A stretch of DNA of 6,133 nucleotides from JAVVEG01 sp041689205. GTDB taxonomy: Bacteria; Pseudomonadota; Gammaproteobacteria; Pseudomonadales; Pseudohongiellaceae. The notes beneath the pieces were generated by a model that was given only the letters and a program-made list of their open reading frames with translations, made no database searches and was not told the DNA's origin. Position 1 is the first letter of the stretch. Each line of letters starts with the position of its first letter. Below are positions 1 to 5,779 of the stretch, one piece after another. A program made the translations under genes and the position numbers. Location: the NCBI GenBank assembly GCA_041689205.1, contig JBDNGQ010000284.1:1-6133 (forward strand), read 5' to 3'.

Positions 1-96
1 CGCCAGCGAAAGCAGAGAATCTATTTAATTCACTGTCCGGAATTAGTTGACCACTACAGTTTCTATCTTCTAGGGCAGTGTGCGGCTCTTTAACGT
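1..96 (+). promoter_or_regulatory. probable CRISPR leader (partial or complete)
   Basis: This non-coding flank lies immediately before the first CRISPR repeat. The repeat is in the usual type I-E orientation (GTnnTCCCC at the 5' side, GTGGGGrTG toward the 3' side), which places the leader on this side. The stretch is moderately AT-rich around 20-32 and holds no convincing ORF. I could not identify a clear promoter or an IHF site, so the assignment rests on position and repeat orientation only. The true leader may extend off the left edge, where cas1 and cas2 would be expected if the locus has the common I-E layout. Confidence 0.4.
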
Positions 97-612
97 GTCT
101 TCCCCACGCCCGTGGGGGTGTTTCTCTTGTCGGCGTTGTGGGATATATCTGGAGTATGTCTTCCCCACGCCCGTGGGGGTGTTTCAGTATAAGAGCATGA
201 AAAAGTATTTTATAACGAGTCTTCCCCACGCCCGTGGGGGTGTTTCTGGCGATATTCACGGCTTTTTCCCCAGTGATGCGTCTTCCCCACGCCCGTGGGG
301 GTGTTTCTCTAGGCTCCCATCGTTTTGAGTGAGTTGCCTAGTCTTCCCCACGCCCGTGGGGGTGTTTCTACTCCACAAGTAACCACAAACTCCGACAATA
401 TGTCTTCCCCACGCCCGTGGGGGTGTTTCTGGCGGATAGGCTGTTACCGCTGGCGGAAGTAAGTCTTCCCCACGCCCGTGGGGGTGTTTCTGCGTATAAG
501 TACGACAAGTTAAGCTACTTCCTGTCTTCCCCACGCCCGTGGGGGTGTTTCTGAGTCGCTTTCCGGGTGACAATCGACCGGATGGTCTTCCCCACGCCCG
601 TGGGGGTGTTTC
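97..612 (+). CRISPR. CRISPR array, type I-E-like, 9 repeats / 8 spacers
   Basis: Nine copies of a 28-bp repeat start at 97, 158, 219, 280, 341, 402, 463, 524 and 585, with an exact period of 61 bp. All nine copies are identical: they begin GTCTTCCCC, contain the palindromic core CCCCACGCCCGTGGGG and end GGTGTTTC. The core folds into a stem of six to seven base pairs, as in other I-E repeats. The eight spacers (125-157, 186-218, 247-279, 308-340, 369-401, 430-462, 491-523, 552-584) are all 33 nt and unrelated to one another. The base after the repeat is T in eight of nine cases, so the unit can also be read as 29+32, the canonical I-E geometry. By analogy with I-E, cleavage at the hairpin base would leave a crRNA 5' handle made of the last bases of the repeat (about GTGTTTC plus T). 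No degenerate terminal repeat is evident. No cas gene is present in the window, so subtype is inferred from repeat form and spacing. ORFs running through the array on either strand are translation artefacts of the repeat. Confidence 0.98.
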
Positions 613-734
613 TACTGCTGCCCAAACTACGATTGATAAGCTATTGGCGTTAGCTTCCCTCAATACGAGTCGGTGATATCGTTGCTGTGCCAGCCGATGC
701 AAGGTTTCGCACTGTATCACGCAAGCAAACCACC

Positions 735-977
735 ATGAGTCAGTCAAAGCTAAACCGGCTGTTACAACGAGGCTCGATCACGGAAGATGACGTTAAAAAT
801 TACAAAGCCAAGATGTTCTCCAGGGGTTTGGATAATCCCTATGTCGAATTGGTTAGTGGTTCCAATGGGCAGAGACACCGGCGCTATATCGAATTTGGTG
901 AATTGCTGGATAACCCGGTTGCTGGCGAGTTTGATCAGTTTGGCGTTTCCAAAACCGCCACCGTCCATTGGTTTTAA
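735..977 (+). CDS. hypothetical protein, 80 aa, next to CRISPR array
   Basis: This is an uninterrupted 80-codon frame from ATG 735 to TAA 975-977. I do not recognise a family. The product is soluble and mixed-charge, with no signal peptide or membrane segment. Its N-terminal half (KLNRLLQRGSITEDDVKNY) looks helical and could be a small helical domain. The middle has a basic patch (GQRHRRYIEF) and the end is VHWF. The frame stays open upstream to an ATG at 687, but the added residues are low in character and that start has no ribosome-binding site. The ATG at 735 also lacks a clear Shine-Dalgarno sequence. The last ~40 bases before 1011 are open in another frame, so a frameshifted longer ancestor is possible. 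Its position between the array and the ATPase gene does not establish a CRISPR role. The gene call is tentative; the antisense frame over 762-968 is considered a shadow. Confidence 0.45.
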   Translation: MSQSKLNRLLQRGSITEDDVKNYKAKMFSRGLDNPYVELVSGSNGQRHRRYIEFGELLDNPVAGEFDQFGVSKTATVHWF

Positions 978-1050
978 ACCCAGCGAACTCGATCGGTTTG
1001 GGCGTGATTAGCTAGGGTACATCGAAACAAGGCCAGGAAATATCAACATA

Positions 1051-1079
1051 TTAGCTAAAACAAGGTTGTAAAATAGCAT
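1051..1079 (+). promoter_or_regulatory. weak candidate promoter for the ATPase gene
   Basis: In the 144-bp gap before the ATPase gene, TTAGCT (1051-1056) and TAGCAT (1074-1079) are separated by 17 bp. They match the sigma-70 -35 and -10 consensus at 3/6 and 4/6 positions. An alternative -10, TAAAAT at 1069-1074, overlaps. The surrounding 1041-1080 segment is the most AT-rich part of the gap. This is a weak prediction from sequence alone. Confidence 0.25.
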
Positions 1080-1121
1080 TTCGGGTCGTATTCTGGGCTT
1101 TTCTCGTCACCGAGCGCCACT

Positions 1122-2519
1122 ATGCCCCAACTACTCAACCGTAAGGAACTAGCCTATTTAACCGATTGGGCGGCAAGGGCGGCACGGAAGCCCTTGATTA
1201 TTCGGGGCGCGCGGCAGGTGGGTAAGTCCACCTTGGTGCGCCAGTTCGCGGATGCCGGCGAACTTTCGCTGCTTGTTATCAACTTCGAGCGCAACCCGCA
1301 GTTTCGCGAGGCGTTTACAAGTAATGACCCGGTGCAAATTCAAACGGTTTTGAAGCTGCTTACCGGAGAGCAGATTGTCCCCGGCAAAACTCTGTTGTTT
1401 CTGGATGAAATACAGGCCGCGCCCGAAGCGCTGGCGGCGCTGCGTTATTTTTATGAGGAAGCGCCGGATTTGCATGTGTTGGCCGCCGGTTCTTTGCTTG
1501 AGTTCGCGCTTGAAAATGCGCAATTTTCAATGCCGGTGGGCCGTGTTGAATATCTGCATCTGGGCCCCATGCAGTTCGAGGATTTTGCCGGGGCCATGGG
1601 ACAAGAGGAACTGGTCCGTTACCTCCAACAACTGCCGCTGGAGGATATTCGCGCACACCGCTTCCCCAAACCCGTACACGAGAAGTGTCTTTCCCTGCTC
1701 AAACAATATTGGATCGTTGGAGGCCTGCCGGAAGCGGTGGCCGTTTATGCGCAATCCGGGGATTTTGCGGAAGTCAGGCGCGTGCAACACAGTATTGTGG
1801 CCACCTATCGCGATGACTTTAATAAATACAGCCAGGGCAGCTTAAAACACCGGGTACAGTTGGTGTTTGACCGCTTGCCAACGGTAGTCGGGCGTAAATT
1901 TAAGTATGCGCACATCAGCCGCGAGCATCGTGCGGTAGATTTAGATGCGGCATTGCAGCAATTATGTATGGCGCGGGTTGCCGCTAGAGTGATGCATTCA
2001 TCCGCTAATGGCGTTCCCCTTGGGGCAGAGAGTAATCCCCGTGTCTTTAAAACACTTTATCTAGATATAGGCTTGATGTGTTCCGCGTTAAACCTCAATG
2101 TGCTGAATATCGGTAAAGAGGACATGAGCCTTGTGAACGATGGCGCGCTGGCCGAGCAGTTTATCGGGCAGCAGTTGTTGTACAGCGGTTCTTATTTCGA
2201 TCCGCCCATACTTTATTATTGGGTGCGCGAGGCGAAGAGCGCTGCGGCGGAAGTGGATTACCTGCTGACCAGCGGTCACGACATCGTGCCGGTGGAAATC
2301 AAAGCAGGCACCACCGGCACACTGAAATCGTTGCATCAGTTTTTAGAAGAAAAAAAACGCCATTTCGCGTTGCGGTTTAATGCAGATACTCCCAGCGTAT
2401 GGCACGACAAGCGAAAATTGACGAATGGTTCACCAATAGATTATGAGCTATTGTCGCTGCCGTTGTATCTGGTAGGTCAGGCGCAGCGTTTGATTGGCTC
2501 TTGTTTACACGAGAGATAG
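1122..2519 (+). CDS. AAA-type ATP-binding protein with DUF4143-like C-terminus (COG1373-like)
   Basis: This 465-aa cytoplasmic protein is complete, and its length is typical of the family (about 380-480 aa). Its N-terminal AAA_14-type domain holds a Walker A motif GARQVGKST (residues 29-37) and a Walker B stretch TLLFLDEIQ (90-98, with D95 and E96). A sensor-like segment VLAAGSLLEF follows at 119-128. The family-typical GGLPEAV lies near residue 200 and leads into a DUF4143-like C-terminal region. There EVDYLL (377-382) and PVEIKAG (390-396) give a D379-x12-E392-x-K394 pattern of the PD-(D/E)XK nuclease-fold type. The start at 1122 fits the family, which begins shortly before the Walker A strand, although no clear Shine-Dalgarno sequence precedes it. 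The biological role of this family is poorly known; members are frequent in variable genome regions and are usually single genes. Nuclease activity is an inference from the motif and is not established. The gene stands alone here, with a candidate terminator behind it. Confidence 0.9.
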   Translation: MPQLLNRKELAYLTDWAARAARKPLIIRGARQVGKSTLVRQFADAGELSLLVINFERNPQFREAFTSNDPVQIQTVLKLLTGEQIVPGKTLLFLDEIQAAPEALAALRYFYEEAPDLHVLAAGSLLEFALENAQFSMPVGRVEYLHLGPMQFEDFAGAMGQEELVRYLQQLPLEDIRAHRFPKPVHEKCLSLLKQYWIVGGLPEAVAVYAQSGDFAEVRRVQHSIVATYRDDFNKYSQGSLKHRVQLVFDRLPTVVGRKFKYAHISREHRAVDLDAALQQLCMARVAARVMHSSANGVPLGAESNPRVFKTLYLDIGLMCSALNLNVLNIGKEDMSLVNDGALAEQFIGQQLLYSGSYFDPPILYYWVREAKSAAAEVDYLLTSGHDIVPVEIKAGTTGTLKSLHQFLEEKKRHFALRFNADTPSVWHDKRKLTNGSPIDYELLSLPLYLVGQAQRLIGSCLHER

Positions 2520-2524
2520 TTACC

Positions 2525-2573
2525 GATAGCCCAAAGTTGGCTATCCGAGATTGGTTGCGTACCAATACTTTTT
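2525..2573 (+). terminator. candidate rho-independent terminator behind the ATPase gene
   Basis: Two hairpins follow the ATPase stop codon. The first has a 7-bp stem, GATAGCC (2525-2531) with GGCTATC (2539-2545). The second has a 6-bp stem, ATTGGT (2550-2555) with ACCAAT (2561-2566) around a 5-nt loop, and is followed by a T5 run at 2569-2573. The second hairpin plus T-tract has the layout of an intrinsic terminator for the + strand, but its stem is AT-rich and so probably weak. It lies between the convergent ATPase gene and toxin-antitoxin operon. Confidence 0.5.
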
Positions 2574-2597
2574 GCTATTCAAAAATGTGATTATAAA

Positions 2598-2858
2598 TCA
2601 AGTCTTGTAGACACTGCTGCGATGCCCCACTTTCACAACACAGACAATCAACTCTGAACTCCTGATTTCATAAATGATTCTGTAGACGCCCTGGCGTACT
2701 CGGTACTTTTCCTGCCCAGACAGCTTTTCACAGTCGGCAGGGCGCGGGTCGTGCTGGAGTGCGTCGATGCGCTGCAGAATTCGGGCGACATCCTGATTGG
2801 GTATGCTGCGAAGATCCCTCGCCACGGACTTTCTGAAAATCAGCTTATAACTTGCCAT
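2598..2858 (-). CDS. RelE-family toxin (type II toxin-antitoxin, probable mRNA interferase)
   Basis: This 86-aa basic protein has the RelE/ParE superfamily layout. The N-terminal strand YKLIFRKSVARDL (residues 4-16) is followed by a helical pair, then the segment EKLSGQEKYRVRQGVYRIIYEI (44-65) and the closing strand VVKVGHRSSVYK (74-85). In RelE the conserved arginines of the YRxRxGxYR strands and the C-terminal Arg and Tyr contribute to ribosome-dependent mRNA cleavage; R53, R55, R60, R80 and Y84 are present here, so the toxin looks intact. I chose ATG 2858 because MxxYKLxF is the usual family start; an in-frame ATG at 2873 would add five residues. The gene overlaps the 3' end of the antitoxin gene by 14 bp, which implies translational coupling. 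It is the second gene of a two-gene operon, and its product should be neutralised by the upstream gene's product. Confidence 0.92.
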   Translation of the reverse strand: MASYKLIFRKSVARDLRSIPNQDVARILQRIDALQHDPRPADCEKLSGQEKYRVRQGVYRIIYEIRSSELIVCVVKVGHRSSVYKT

Positions 2859-3078
2859 TGGCTTTGAGATCATTCAGCAAGCTTTCGTAGCTGACAGTTG
2901 GTTCTGCCACGCGTTGTTCAAAGGCGGCGAGATCTTCCTGATCCTCGGACAGCGCTGCACGTACCGCATCGTTCACAATTTCTGAAACCGAGCGATTTGA
3001 ATGCGCAGCCTTTAGCCGCAACGCCGTGTGCAGCGCGGCATCGAAGTAGATGGTGGAGCGCTTGTGTTGTTCGTTCAT
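2845..3078 (-). CDS. ribbon-helix-helix (CopG/RelB-like) antitoxin
   Basis: This 77-aa protein is encoded just upstream of, and overlapping, the RelE-family toxin gene. Residues 7-43 match a ribbon-helix-helix DNA-binding fold: the strand RSTIYFDAAL, then helix A (HTALRLKAAHSN), the turn RSVSEIV and helix B (NDAVRAALSED). The acidic, probably flexible C-terminal half (about 44-77, with VSYESLLNDLKANGKL at the end) is where such antitoxins bind and block the toxin. Length and gene order (antitoxin first) are standard for type II systems. The start at 3078 gives the complete N-terminal strand; only a poor Shine-Dalgarno sequence (GGA, about 10 bases upstream) is visible. The RHH domain is likely to autorepress the operon through the palindrome at 3130-3151. 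Confidence 0.9.
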   Translation of the reverse strand: MNEQHKRSTIYFDAALHTALRLKAAHSNRSVSEIVNDAVRAALSEDQEDLAAFEQRVAEPTVSYESLLNDLKANGKL

Positions 3079-3112
3079 GGGGTATGTCCATTTGCTGTCA
3101 TGTCGACGTTGA

Positions 3113-3151
3113 AGGCTACCGCTTTAACATTATGACGTCAAGACGTCATAA
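3113..3151 (-). promoter_or_regulatory. toxin-antitoxin operator palindrome with overlapping candidate promoter
   Basis: Positions 3130-3151 form a perfect inverted repeat: arm TTATGACGTC, a 2-bp centre AA, then the reverse-complement arm GACGTCATAA. It lies 52-73 bp upstream of the antitoxin start. On the minus strand it contains TTGACG (3136-3141), a 5/6 match to a sigma-70 -35 box; 17 bp further on is TAGCCT (3113-3118), a poor -10. CATAAT inside the palindrome is an alternative -10. In either reading the palindrome overlaps the promoter, as expected for autorepression by an RHH antitoxin. A partial extra half-site (GACGT) lies at 3105-3109. The site also sits between the divergent toxin-antitoxin and permease genes, so it might affect both. 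Binding is inferred. Confidence 0.65.
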
Positions 3152-3220
3152 CTATGGTTCGCCAGAACGGGTGGATGTAATGGCAGTTTATGTTTCCGGC
3201 AGTTTTTTATAGGGCCCCGC

Positions 3221-4666
3221 ATGAGTCGCGGTGGCAAGCGCCGTCAGGATAAGCTTTCTCCGACAACCATTCAGCACTATGATAGGGCCGCCATCGCGTC
3301 CCTCTATTGGAAATCTCACCTTTTGAACAGCGCAACGCCTGCCACCAGCAAATATACGCCAGCCACGGCAATGGCAGTCGTCGTCGCCAATATGATTGGC
3401 ACTGGCGTTTTCACCAGCCTTGGGTATCAGATCATTGATATCAAATCCACTTTCGTATTGTTGATGCTGTGGCTGGTGGGTGGTATCGCAGCGCTTTGCG
3501 GCGCTCTTACCTATGCCGAGCTGGCCAGTCGCCTGCCTCGCTCAGGTGGCGAATACAATTTCCTGAGCCAGTTGTACCACCCTGCTCTGGGGTTCGTGTC
3601 CGGCTGGGTTTCTCTGACGGTGGGTTTTGCAGCGCCAACTGCGCTCGCCGCCATGACCTTCGCCGCCTATATGGACTCAGCGCTTGGCTCCCAGTTGGGT
3701 ATCAACCGGGTTGTCGCAGCCGTGGTGCTGGTGGCGGCGGTTACCTTGGTGCACGGCCGCAATCACAAGGCCAGTGGTGGACTACAGAATTGGTTTACTG
3801 TTATCAAGGTGCTGTTGATCATTGGTTTTGTAGCTATTGTGGGTGGGGCAGTATCACAGCCACAAACCGTCAATCTGTTACCCACCAGTGGCGATGGCAC
3901 GCTGTTGCTCAGCGGCGCCTTTGCCGTCTCTCTTATCTATGTGAACTATGCCTATGCTGGCTGGAATGCGGCCACTTATATCACTGGCGAGATTGAAAAC
4001 CCGGTGCGTTCTGTGCCCACCGTACTAATTGGGGGTACCGCCATCGTTATTGTGTTGTATCTGGCACTCAATGCCTTATTTTTGTATGCTGTTCCGATGG
4101 CAGCTCTGGAAGGTAAACTCGAAATTGGTGTCATCGTCGCTCGGCATACCTTTGGTGCTACCGGCGCACTCATCATGGGCGGCATTCTTTCGTTACTTCT
4201 TATCTCGACAGTCAGTGCCATGTTATTGGCAGGACCGCGGGTGTTGCAGGTGATGGGCGAGGACTTCAGACTGTTCCGATTATTTGCAGTGAACAACAGT
4301 GGTGGCGTTCCCGCAACAGCCATTTACACACAAGGCGGGTTAGCGATACTTTTTATCCTTACTTCAACCTTCGAGTCTGTTCTGGTATTTGCCGGTTTTA
4401 TACTTGGCCTGAGTTCACTGGCAACTGTGCTGAGCGTGTTTGTGCTGCGTTACCGCTCTGGTGCCGACATTCAGGCAGGTAACAGCAGTTATCGCACCTG
4501 GGCCTATCCGCTACCGCCCCTGATTTACAGCGCCATCATGCTATGGACTTTAACTTTCATCGCCGTTAACAGACCCCAGGAGGCGGCTGTTGCCGCTGCC
4601 ATTATTGCGTTAGGATTCATTTGTTATATCGTCACAGAAAAACTGGCTGCCAGCGCATCGCACTGA
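3221..4666 (+). CDS. APC-superfamily amino-acid permease
   Basis: This 481-aa integral inner-membrane transporter has about twelve hydrophobic segments, matching the size and form of APC-superfamily permeases. TM1 (about residues 48-66) contains the unwound substrate-site motif ANMIGTGVF. TM2 and its following loop read LTYAELASRLPRSGGEYNFL, the family hallmark (AELxxxxPxSGGEY). The segment SLIYVNYAYAGWNAATYITGEIENPVRSVP (TM6 and loop) matches the LAT/SLC7-type pattern FxYxGWnxxxyxxgEixnP. These features indicate uptake or exchange of amino acids or related amines; the substrate cannot be told. AGGG at 3211-3214, six bases before ATG 3221, supports this start. However, the N-terminal tail of about 45 residues before TM1 is longer than usual, and TTG 3323 would give a more typical short tail. 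Directly behind the stop lies a penicillin-acylase-like remnant, suggesting the permease once sat beside a hydrolase. Confidence 0.9.
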   Translation: MSRGGKRRQDKLSPTTIQHYDRAAIASLYWKSHLLNSATPATSKYTPATAMAVVVANMIGTGVFTSLGYQIIDIKSTFVLLMLWLVGGIAALCGALTYAELASRLPRSGGEYNFLSQLYHPALGFVSGWVSLTVGFAAPTALAAMTFAAYMDSALGSQLGINRVVAAVVLVAAVTLVHGRNHKASGGLQNWFTVIKVLLIIGFVAIVGGAVSQPQTVNLLPTSGDGTLLLSGAFAVSLIYVNYAYAGWNAATYITGEIENPVRSVPTVLIGGTAIVIVLYLALNALFLYAVPMAALEGKLEIGVIVARHTFGATGALIMGGILSLLLISTVSAMLLAGPRVLQVMGEDFRLFRLFAVNNSGGVPATAIYTQGGLAILFILTSTFESVLVFAGFILGLSSLATVLSVFVLRYRSGADIQAGNSSYRTWAYPLPPLIYSAIMLWTLTFIAVNRPQEAAVAAAIIALGFICYIVTEKLAASASH

Positions 4667-4672
4667 ACCATT

Positions 4673-4747
4673 TGGTCTGAGCGTGTGACCATCCTTGGCG
4701 ACGGCTATGGTGTGCAGCACATCTATGGCAACGCGCGCTGTGCGAAC
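4673..4747 (+). pseudogene. remnant of penicillin-acylase-family N-terminus
   Basis: In frame with, but just after, the permease stop codon, the + strand reads W-S then ERVTILGDGYGVQHIYG, followed by NARCAN. This resembles the N-terminal signature of Ntn-hydrolase penicillin-acylase-family proteins (roughly VTIxRDxyGVPHIYa/g), which lies near the start of the alpha chain. The usual continuation (about GLGYAQAEDRL) is missing. There is no start codon with a ribosome-binding site, and the frame soon runs into the 3' end of the opposing aminotransferase gene. I read it as a relic of a gene that lost all of its catalytic portion. The match is from memory of the family pattern and covers only about 22 residues, so a chance resemblance is not excluded. 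Confidence 0.5.
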
Positions 4748-4784
4748 TTATCAACCTGGCGAGTAGCACCCGATGTTGTGCTGA

Positions 4785-5639
4785 TCAACCATAAAGTCGT
4801 TTATAGACTTGAACCACGTATTGCATTTCCTCTGGCTTGGCCATGCTGATGCGCGCCCAATTATTGAATGGGGGAAATGCACGCCCAATCAAAATACCCG
4901 CCTCGCGCATCGCTGCACTGACCTCAGCAATATCACGACCGGTTTCTATAAACGTGAAATTTGCGTGCGATTTCACATAGCGAATTCCCATCTCATCACA
5001 CATGGCGTTCATAATGTCCAAGGACTTGCGGTTCTGCTGCAAGGTATAGCGTTGAAACTCAGTATCCTGATAGCTGGCATAGGCTGCTTTCATACCGGCA
5101 ATATTAAGCTGGCCTGTCATCTTGTTATTGATCTCAGTAATCAAATCTGGATGCGCATAGGCAAACCCGATTCGCAGAGCCGCCAGGCCATGAATTTTTG
5201 AGGCCGTCCGCGAGATGATAATGTTATTGTGGCCATCACGAATCAGATCCATCATTGATCCGTATGCGGGGTCATCAACAAACTCGTGATAAGCCTCATC
5301 GATATAGACCAGACGGTCGCGTGACACCTCCAGTACGAAATCACGCAGCGCATTTTTCTCAATCAGACCAGGAATGGGATTATTGGGATTACATAAATAA
5401 ACCATGCTGGTATCAGGGCGGATGGCTCGGTACATCGCATCCAGGTCGGTCTCCAGATTGTTGTTGACTGGCACGCGGATAAGCTCTGTGCCCATGTCCT
5501 CAACATACTCTAACAAACCACCGAAAGTGGGGTCTGGACAAATCACCGACCCTTGCTTGAGACTGGCTATCAATCCGCCAACCCGCAATATCTCTCCTGA
5601 CCCGGATCCAATGGCAACAGATTCGTGCGCATCGTTCAT
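4785..5639 (-). CDS. N-terminally truncated HisC-like PLP-dependent aminotransferase, probable pseudogene
   Basis: This 284-aa frame is a class I/II (fold type I) aminotransferase close to histidinol-phosphate aminotransferases. Visible motifs are IGSGSGEIL (residues 10-18, the PLP-phosphate loop), PDPTFGGLLEY (35-45), CNPNNPIPG (83-91, with N84 contacting the cofactor), YIDEAYHEF (112-120, with D114 and Y117) and SRTASKIHGLAALRIGF (143-159, with K148 as the Schiff-base lysine and R156). ARISMAKPEEM near the C-terminus carries the carboxylate-binding Arg. Intact members are about 350-400 aa and have a substrate arm (NENPxGPS, YPD) before the glycine loop. That first quarter, 80-100 residues, is absent here, and the stretch upstream of 5640 does not encode it in any frame. 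ATG 5639 has no Shine-Dalgarno sequence. The fold is therefore probably non-functional unless a fragment is still made. NPNNPIPG replaces the more common NPNNPTG and may be a subfamily trait. The enzyme is probably related to, but not proven to be, histidine biosynthesis; no other his gene is nearby. Confidence 0.85.
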   Translation of the reverse strand: MNDAHESVAIGSGSGEILRVGGLIASLKQGSVICPDPTFGGLLEYVEDMGTELIRVPVNNNLETDLDAMYRAIRPDTSMVYLCNPNNPIPGLIEKNALRDFVLEVSRDRLVYIDEAYHEFVDDPAYGSMMDLIRDGHNNIIISRTASKIHGLAALRIGFAYAHPDLITEINNKMTGQLNIAGMKAAYASYQDTEFQRYTLQQNRKSLDIMNAMCDEMGIRYVKSHANFTFIETGRDIAEVSAAMREAGILIGRAFPPFNNWARISMAKPEEMQYVVQVYKRLYG

Positions 5640-5641
5640 AA

Positions 5642-5761
5642 ATCGACACGGCAGGAGAGGGTGTAGCTGTATATGCGGATGGTAATGTCACTGTGGAAAG
5701 CCTGTTGGCGTTCGCCGCAAGTTGCAAGTGTTTTTTAATCGACGAGGTGTTGCTGCGCTGA
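5642..5761 (+). pseudogene. orphan C-terminal coding remnant, 39 codons, unrecognised
   Basis: Just beyond the broken 5' end of the aminotransferase, the + strand is open from 5642 to TGA 5759-5761. Its protein-like reading includes GVAVYADGNVTVESLL followed later by CFLIDEVLLR. An in-frame stop (5639-5641) closes it on the left, precisely at the aminotransferase junction, and it has no start codon. It could be the tail of a + strand gene whose body was lost in the same rearrangement that removed the aminotransferase N-terminus. The family is not recognised. The opposite strand is also open in one frame here (5500-5727), so this is a low-confidence reading. Confidence 0.3.
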
Positions 5762-5779
5762 GCAATTGGGCTTCTTGAG

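Noticed and set aside
80..328. Plus-strand frame of 82 codons in the array
   Set aside because: It is also a translation of repeats and spacers, with SSPRPWGCFS recurring, and has no ribosome-binding site.
653..680. Possible degenerate tenth CRISPR repeat
   Set aside because: Only 13 of 28 bases match, and the position would require a 40-nt spacer; in the proper register (646-673) there is no similarity.
256..747. Long minus-strand frame of 163 codons through the array, with recurring HPHGRGED / NTPTGVGKT / TPPRAWGR peptides
   Set aside because: The recurring peptides are the CRISPR repeat translated in three frames as the 61-bp period shifts phase; it is not a repeat protein.
762..968. Antisense frame of 68 codons over the small hypothetical gene
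   Set aside because: It has no family resemblance and is most simply a shadow of the + strand frame.
3469..3996. Second frame of 175 codons inside the permease gene
   Set aside because: It overlaps a clearly recognisable membrane transporter, is rich in Cys, Trp and Arg, and has no domain; it is a shadow frame.
4765..4782. AGCAC / GTGCT hairpin between the permease and aminotransferase genes
   Set aside because: The stem is 5 bp, no T-run follows on either strand, and the region is explained better as acylase remnant and filler.
5750..5765. TTGCT / AGCAA hairpin between the ParE-like toxin and the aminotransferase as a terminator
   Set aside because: The stem is only 5 bp with a 6-nt loop, and there is no T-tract on either side in the proper orientation.
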